Assembly: GCA_014871385.1 (NCBI GenBank)
Contig: CM026426.1
Location: 42,365,613 to 42,429,612 of the forward strand
DNA: 64,000 nucleotides
Source of the DNA: Ceratodon purpureus
Taxonomy: Eukaryota; Streptophyta; Bryopsida; Pseudoditrichales; Ditrichaceae
Direction: 5' to 3'
Below the pieces are notes generated by a model that was not told where the DNA came from, did no database searches, and saw only the letters and a list, made by a program, of their open reading frames with translations. The number at the start of each line of letters is the position of its first letter. The stretch's first letter is position 1. Both the position numbers and the translations under genes were made by a program. Shown here piece by piece: positions 58,297 to 64,000 of this stretch.

Positions 58297-60777
58297 TCAA
58301 GTGATATCAGTCACATCTTCTACACTAGTCTGAGATTCACTAGCACCCGCTTCTGTGCCTCTACTTGTCTCTTCGATATCTGCTGCCTCAGGAGACACAT
58401 ATCTACTGCCCTGCAGGGTGCGACTCTCACGCCAGGCCTCACTAGCCGCCCCTGCCCCAGACGCATGCCATGCTTCACGCCTCCTAGCCATACATTTAAG
58501 GGTTGCTGGATCTGGCAACACCTGCTCGGATGCCGAAGTCCTCATTTGCAACTTTGCAGCATACCTGTGCTGTACATTTCTATACCAGAACTCATACTGC
58601 TGAACGATAACACTCGTCCTAGCTACCGTCCCACCATGCTGTCCATGGTATTGGCTAGATGCTTTAGCAGCATGGTGCGATTTCTCCATTCCTTGGCAGT
58701 TCCATACAGACAAACTCCCATACTGTTCAATAAACCAGGGTCCGTGCTTCACCAACACGTGCTGCCAACAAAAGATCAGGGTCAATTCAAAACTTATAAA
58801 CATAGTATAAAAAGCAAACATGGTTGTTGAAGCATCAATTACATGGAGGCCATAGCGAGCCTAAACCACGAACAAGCTAAAACGCTCACAACACAAGCCA
58901 GTTAACACTTTGAAATACTCACGATATAGTGCGTCACGTGACCCTCCCCATGTGCCGCAACAAATGCTCTCCCGAAACTCTCAATGACAGATTTACAGTT
59001 CCTCCTCTGATCGTCTGTCAGAACCAAGCCAGTGAAGTATGGCTGCAATGCCTCGAGAGTCTCCCATACTCGCCTGCGCTTCACCCTTGCTTGCCCACTT
59101 TCCAGGTTATTTGATTCTGAAGTGAGTACGTCCTTCCAAACCCGATCATATCCGGACCACAAACTTGGTCCAAACAGTTTGCTTGCACAGAATCTGCCAA
59201 GGCTCGGCTTCTGAACAACATTCCCTGTTTTCCCAGAGAGTTGCGGGTCTTGCTTTAGCACACAGTTCGACCCTTCTACACCAATAGCAGACATTGTTTT
59301 CTCCATAGCGTCAATTGCAGCGGATTTCCTCTCCCCCTGTTGCATGTTCCAGACGAACATGAATTGCAGATGTAACACTTTCTCAACAATTCCAACCAGT
59401 GCATGCAAAGTGCATATGTGTGTCCTGCTCAAAGGAATTGGCAGAATAGGTTTCCATCTCGGATGTGTGTCGATGTCGCATGGTGCACCTTGAATCCTTG
59501 TAGCAAACAAACCTCCCTGCCAGGTTCCTTTCCCACGTGCTGAAGCAGTCTGCTCTGCTTCAGCACTTGTGCACGTCCTCAAACGTTTGTGCTTCTGCTC
59601 ACAATATATGCAATTCATCTTGCATGCCGGCCCATGCTGTAGCCCATACATACACTTGATGGTCTTCATATCAGCACTTAAATGCCACTCAACTGGATAA
59701 CTTCCGTAACCTGCTACATCAAGTTGTTCCCCGCTTGACTGCGCTTTAATGATATCCGGAAAGCTTGTTTGTTCAAATACCCACTGCAAGATATCATGTG
59801 ATTCCTTCTCCACCTGAAAGCAGCCTATTGGCCAAATCTCTTGCTCAGACTGGACAGAGAAATATTTATCATTGTTTCTCTGTATCTCTGGATCTAGGGC
59901 TCGATTCATCAGTGTCAGGCTCACTCGCTCAAACTTCGTCCCGTGCAGCACTTCCGCCTCATCAAGCTTCAGCACGAATATCAATGGCCCGCCCCTCAAA
60001 TCTGATTTAAACCAAGGTAATAAACAGCACTTAGCATCGAATACATTAACAAGAGCCCGCTACCTTCCGATAAATGACAAAACAGAGATTTCGATTTTGG
60101 AACTCACCTTCAACCGTGATGTCATAGAACAACACCATTGATTTTTGAACTACTCTAATGTCTGCAAAGAGGTTGTTTTTTTCATTTAGAATAACCTCCC
60201 TTGACTGTCTCACCACATTCTTACCGACCCTCGCCTCTGAAGTCACTCTGCGCCCGTTTATGTGACGATACTCTCCAATGAATTGTGGCAGCTTGCTATT
60301 CATGCTCCTTCGCAACTCCGCCACCTTATTACTACACGGCAACAGACCTCGCTTCAGCTCAGGCGCTACAGACATCACTTGGTGCTTGATGACCTTGCAG
60401 AGTGCATGGTATCCTCTATGTGTTACGTTGTTACCATCGCACACTCCCAGCATGACTTCTTGACTCAACTCCCCTTGAATCTTTTTGAATACATTCTTGG
60501 TTGCGGCCGCATTTGCTTGGCTCATCTTGGGCTGCTCTCCTAACCTCAAAGCCTCACGTGCAGACAAAACGCTTGCAATAGCGCGTGCTGTAGCAGTTTG
60601 TGAATCTCTTGCCCCGTTCAGCCTTTTCCTCTCCCCCCGTGCCTTGTTTGATCGCTGCAGTTGACTGACCAGTCGAGGTTGAATCTGAGCCCGCAATATA
60701 GTCCTTCGACGCTTAGCATTCCCTGATCCTGCCATGCATCCATCTGGTATCAATGACCTTACACCCTGTTTAAACAA
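58297..60777 (-). CDS. Spliced transposase-like gene of unassigned superfamily
   Basis: A probable start is the ATG at 60735 (MAGSGNAKRRRTILRAQ, basic, NLS-like). Exon 1 continues to about 60060 (FVIYRK|GTAGCG). Exon 2 starts near 60005 after AAATCAG, with a 1 nt phase mismatch that may mean a small indel, and runs GGPLIFVLKLDEAEVLHG...CKMNCIYCEQKHKRL...PIPLSRTHICTLHALVGIVEKVLH to TATATC|GTGAGT at 58923. Exon 3 (58761-58297) follows TTGGCAG: HVLVKHGPWFIEQYGSLSVWNCQGMEKSHHAAK, then a Ser/Glu tail to TGA-free stop at 58297. C-x2-C, H-rich LHALVGIVEK and the E-K-S-H block resemble eukaryotic transposases, but I cannot name the superfamily. A coiled-coil gene lies upstream on the same strand. Confidence 0.55.
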
Positions 60778-60993
60778 ACTCCTTCAAAGAAGATATTAAA
60801 TACTTACTCCACCACTTGGTTAATGTCCTCCACATTGGCTTGCTGCAATGTAGCAAGCAAGTTGGTTCGCTTGTTTAGAGCAAAATAAGAAAACCATGAA
60901 TTCGCAACAGCCTGCTTCCATATTACACTCACAGATAAGTAAATAGCCGCAACAGCACTATAAAACGTAACAGCCGAAGCATTTCACAAACGT

Positions 60994-61665
60994 CTAAGAA
61001 CCTGGAGCGAGCTCGTCTACATTCTTCATGCTTGACGTGTGTACGCGCTTGCGGAGACCCCTCGGGGTCTCAACCATGTATTTCATTTTTGCTTGTAGAT
61101 CTTCACGCGCTGTTTTTGATTTCGATAACTCTGCTTGCAATGAAACTACCGTTGCTCTAAATCCCTCCGCTGCAGCAAGAAGTGACGTCCTCAACTCTGT
61201 ACATGTGGCTTCTGAATTGACCAGTTCGCTCACTAATCTTTCACGCTCTTCCCCAAGCAAGGACACGGTGCTCTTCAAATTGTCAATATGGCGTCTACAT
61301 TCTTCATGTTGCTGACAAAGACAATGTATGTCAAATTCATAACCACGGACCGTCGATTGCAAGCTCGTGACTGCACTGCCCAAGCGTTTTGTGTATCCCA
61401 GCATACCTCCTTCGCCGTGGCATAGGAATTCCAAGTACTCTTTCAACGTCCTAAAGCATGGATGCAAACTTGTTGCAGGATCGACTGGATATAAGCTCCC
61501 GTCCACCCACAGGTCGATGTTCTTCTCCCCATTAGCCCTCCTTGCAGCAAATCCTGCACGTGAACTGCGTTCGTCTAACAAATGACCTCGCTTAAGCACT
61601 GGAGCGTAGATCGATGCCAAACGCACAGAAGGCACGTACGTGTTGGTCACATCTCGAAGCGCCAT
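60994..61665 (-). CDS. Coiled-coil protein, 223 aa, likely element accessory
   Basis: Uninterrupted ORF from the ATG at 61665 (MALRDVTNTYVPSVRLASIYAPVLKRG). A globular N-terminal half contains LYPVDPATSLHPCFRTLKEYLEFLCHGEGG. The C-terminal coiled coil (about residues 95-200; LKSTVSLLGEERERLVSELVNSE, LSKSKTAREDLQAKMKYM) is followed by a basic tail RGLRKRVHTSS. The ATG follows TTAG|AAG, a possible splice acceptor, so it might be a downstream exon of the gene at 62.4-63.1 kb. It is 217 bp upstream of the transposase-like gene, same strand. Confidence 0.55.
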   Translation of the reverse strand: MALRDVTNTYVPSVRLASIYAPVLKRGHLLDERSSRAGFAARRANGEKNIDLWVDGSLYPVDPATSLHPCFRTLKEYLEFLCHGEGGMLGYTKRLGSAVTSLQSTVRGYEFDIHCLCQQHEECRRHIDNLKSTVSLLGEERERLVSELVNSEATCTELRTSLLAAAEGFRATVVSLQAELSKSKTAREDLQAKMKYMVETPRGLRKRVHTSSMKNVDELAPGS

Positions 61666-62322
61666 CTTCTAATCCGACAAAAAAAGCAATAACACATATA
61701 GTTGAATCTCACAACACCGTACAAATGTGGACAACGATAAAATTAACAGCACTTTCCATTCCTAAATTGGGCAGATACGACACACACGGTGCATGAATAG
61801 AACTCACAGCATTCTTCAAGTAGAATGCTGTAGCAAATTTTCATAACTGTAGACAGCTTTCAATTTGGCGCGCCACTGCCACGGGACATGCTATGCTTGC
61901 ACCTCCCGCCTTTTTAGTGGAGGTATTTCCCGCCCCCAGTTTGCCCACGGGGCTTATTTAATTCCCATCAAATATATCAAATAGGGGATGTTCGAATATT
62001 ATAACCCAAGATTACACTGATCCATGGGTACAATGGATTGACTTCGCAGAATGCTTATAGTTATTTTATCCGGGTTTCAACGACTGTTGGTTGGTACTAG
62101 TCACTATTCTACTTTGTTTTATTGGAGTGCTATGGACTGCTCCTAGGATATAATGATTACTTCGACCCTGCCCAAGCACTGTTGGCCGGTTGCCCCCAAC
62201 GAAAAAAGGACTACCTTTCAACTGCCCGGGACTCCCTTGGAGGGCCTCTTGGAGACTCGAAAACTTTTCTAATGCTTGAATAGCACAGAGTGAGGCCGAT
62301 CAGTTGGCAAGTTTGTCATCCA

Positions 62323-63239
62323 GTCGGCGGGCAGCCGATGACAGTAATCACTACAAATCAATAAACTATCCAAAGTGAAAGAAGATGAGGAGGAACTTAC
62401 GGCGTTGGCCATTTCGCGCATGTGATTCCAGTTCATCGCAGACGGGAGTACTTTGAGCGCGGCCACTCTCTTCTTGCCAATCATCCGAAACTCATTGGGC
62501 ATTTGGTCGGCATTCTCATTAACGATAGTGGTCAACGTCGAGCGGGCCTGGATTGTGTGAATCTGGGGACGATGTACTCCGGAATTTCCGTGACTCCCAT
62601 TGACACGGCCACTTAGAAAGAAGCTGTGAGGAATCAAGAACCCCTCCCACATTCCTTTAGGAGAGCACTCCATAATGACTCCAGCGGCTACACAACGCTT
62701 TGAGCCTCCGGATTCCTCGAGGAGCGCAACTTCCATCTGCCCTGCGAGGTCCAGGAATTCTTGAACGGGCTTGACATCTTCTTCAACATTCGTCGGCGGG
62801 CAGCCGACGGCGTCGATGTCATCGTCTTCCACCTCTCCGAAAGGCCTGAGGTCTGCCGCCTCCCACAATATCATTTGTCCTAAGCAGTTGCTCAAGGACT
62901 TCACACCCTCATCTTGAAATGGTATATTCATTACCATGCTGTCTGAAACCTCGATCACTTTTACCATCACCACTATAGGATCAAATTCTACAACACGTTG
63001 GATCACTGCCCTGCCTGCATAATAGAGCCCAGAATGAGTAAGGGCCACGACAACGCCCTTTTTAACCTTCCACCGCTCTGATCGGCCATTCCTTAAAAAC
63101 GTCTGGATTGGCTCTACTTCCATTGGATAGAAGAAGAAGACCTCGTCGGCGGACAGCCGATAGGGTCGACGGGAAGTGTCCCCGCCGACGGAGAAAACTG
63201 TATCTGCCGACAACGAAGACGACTTGGCGGGCAGCCGAC
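62323..63239. repeat. Four copies of the 17 bp hairpin motif
   Basis: GTCGGCGGGCAGCCGAT at 62323-62339, GTCGGCGGGCAGCCGAC at 62792-62808, GTCGGCGGACAGCCGAT at 63145-63161, and a 5'-diverged copy at 63224-63239. Half-sites (GCCGAC/GTCCGCC) occur between 63184 and 63305. The 62792 copy is inside a coding frame, and the 62323 copy is in the proposed intron of the same gene. Confidence 0.85.
62401..63123 (-). CDS. Further member of the accessory family (locus E), first exon
   Basis: ATG at 63123 (MEVEPIQTFLRNGRSERWKVKKGVVVALTHSGLYY...), with the frame also open upstream to about 63333 through hairpin repeats. The exon ends VLPSAMNWNHMREMANA at a perfect donor GCC|GTAAGT (62401/62400). Both the M-N-W motif and the exon boundary just after it match INWAEGAAEIAK|GTAAGT at 52830. 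The N-terminal half has beta-rich segments (KKGVVVALTHSGLYYAGRAVIQRVVEFDPIVVMVKVIEV) that could be a reader-like barrel. The frame past the donor to 62269 is probably intron. A 17 bp hairpin copy adds in-frame codons (AVGCPPT) in an acidic linker. Confidence 0.55.
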
Positions 63240-63334
63240 GCGGATCGTACAACTCGGAGTGTGCACCGAAATAGTATCCGCCGACGAAGACGGACACGTC
63301 CGCCGACAGAAATGGCAGGGGACCTTAGGTGAAA

Positions 63335-64000
63335 AGCAGTATGGTGTCCTCTAACCTGTCCAATCAGAGACTCCTCTAAACCGTCCAATCAGAAACGATA
63401 GACGAAGACAACAGAAACGGCAACAGAAGGTACTGGACAGTTAAGCACATGCGAGAATAATGTCGGTCCTCTCAGTAAAAGTGTGCGTCAGGAGCACTCT
63501 CAGAGGGAATCGAAAGTGCAATGACAGAAATAGAATGAAGTATGCGCATCTGACAGGGGGTTAGTTATGAATTCCCAGGAGTACAAATTGGCGCCAGAAT
63601 CGAATTCAATTTTGCGCGCCTTGAACAGATCAAGATCCCATCATGGCGGCGAGATACCCCCGCCGTCGCAGAACAATGTTAGTTCATTATTACGAATTTG
63701 AACGTGGCGATTGGAGCAGCTGTCACATCACATGCCCATGCCATCATGACTTGGTAACGGATTGAAAAAAAGTCAAAACACGTCCCATCATCATCCTACG
63801 TGGCGTGATAGGACGGATGTTAGGGATGACCATCCATGCATGGATGGTTTGCACATAGTCATACGTCATGACCCATCGGGCGTGACGATTCAGTCTCGGG
63901 AGGTGGGGGTCTGCAGGGTATACACCCGCCACCCCCGACATTTCCTTATCATTTCCAGCCTTCTCTTTTTCAGCTCTCTTTTGTCCTCTTCTCAGCGCTT
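63335..64000. other. 5' flank of the gene at 62.4-63.1 kb, nothing further recognised
   Basis: No domain-bearing ORF. A 65-codon minus ORF at 63744-63941 has no recognised motif. A short inverted word pair CATCCATGCATGGATG at 63830-63845 is palindromic. The direct phrase CCGTCCAATCAGA occurs near 63356 and 63382 (CTGTCCAATCAGAGAC / CCGTCCAATCAGAAAC) and contains CCAAT boxes. Confidence 0.4.

Overview
This is a repeat-rich eukaryotic nuclear segment, most likely from the plant lineage. The evidence is GT-AG introns, a decayed Ty3/gypsy element, an interstitial TTTAGGG-type (CCCTAAA) telomeric tract, and nonsense codons skewed to TAG, as expected from CAG to TAG decay under plant CHG methylation. 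A streptophyte (charophyte) alga such as Chara would fit, but that is inference. I recognise no ordinary housekeeping gene, and no tRNA, rRNA or CRISPR. Nearly all protein-like sequence looks like mobile-element or orphan lineage-specific genes, mostly broken by a few stops or frameshifts.

Layout. 0-9 kb: non-coding sequence, a 257 bp foldback/MITE-like element (3389-3645) and a heavily decayed gypsy element (gag, protease, RT, RNase H, start of integrase, 3653-8815). 9-19 kb: mostly gene-poor with relic ORFs. 19-25.6 kb: a minus-strand cluster made of a second MITE copy, a three-exon orphan gene (19453-20463), a coiled-coil/RING-like gene (21980-23164) between two CGGAC-rich direct repeats, and a broken protein kinase (24327-25582) whose 5' end is duplicated in inverted orientation at 26343-26510. 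27-33 kb: four clusters of GCGCCCG motifs, two of them running into a shared TATA box/leader module, with a short coiled-coil ORF and a large RING-like gene (29185-31751). 33.6-36.8 kb: a spliced DDE-type transposase gene surrounded and interrupted by helically phased GTAC arrays. 38.7-41.6 kb: two plus-strand orphan genes. 42.2-47.0 kb: a minus-strand DUF7869-like transposase relative and two accessory genes. 47.8-49.4 kb: an eight-unit satellite. 51.1-53.2 kb: another RING/coiled-coil gene. 53.8-54.1 kb: a palindromic minisatellite. 57-63.3 kb: an orphan ORF, an unclassified spliced transposase-like gene, a coiled-coil gene and a further member of the recurrent accessory family.

The main theme is a recurrent accessory protein family: a [hydrophobic]-x-[VIM]-[ND]-W module, a coiled coil, and often a Cys/His RING-like finger. 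Copies at 22-23, 29-32, 44-47, 51-53 and 62-63 kb mostly lie next to a different transposase-like gene. I infer that these are two-gene DNA transposons with a transposase plus an accessory protein. Three short-motif systems also stand out: 10 bp-phased GTAC arrays, GCGCCCG promoter arrays, and a dispersed 17 bp hairpin (GTCGGCGGGCAGCCGAC) found in both non-coding and coding sequence.
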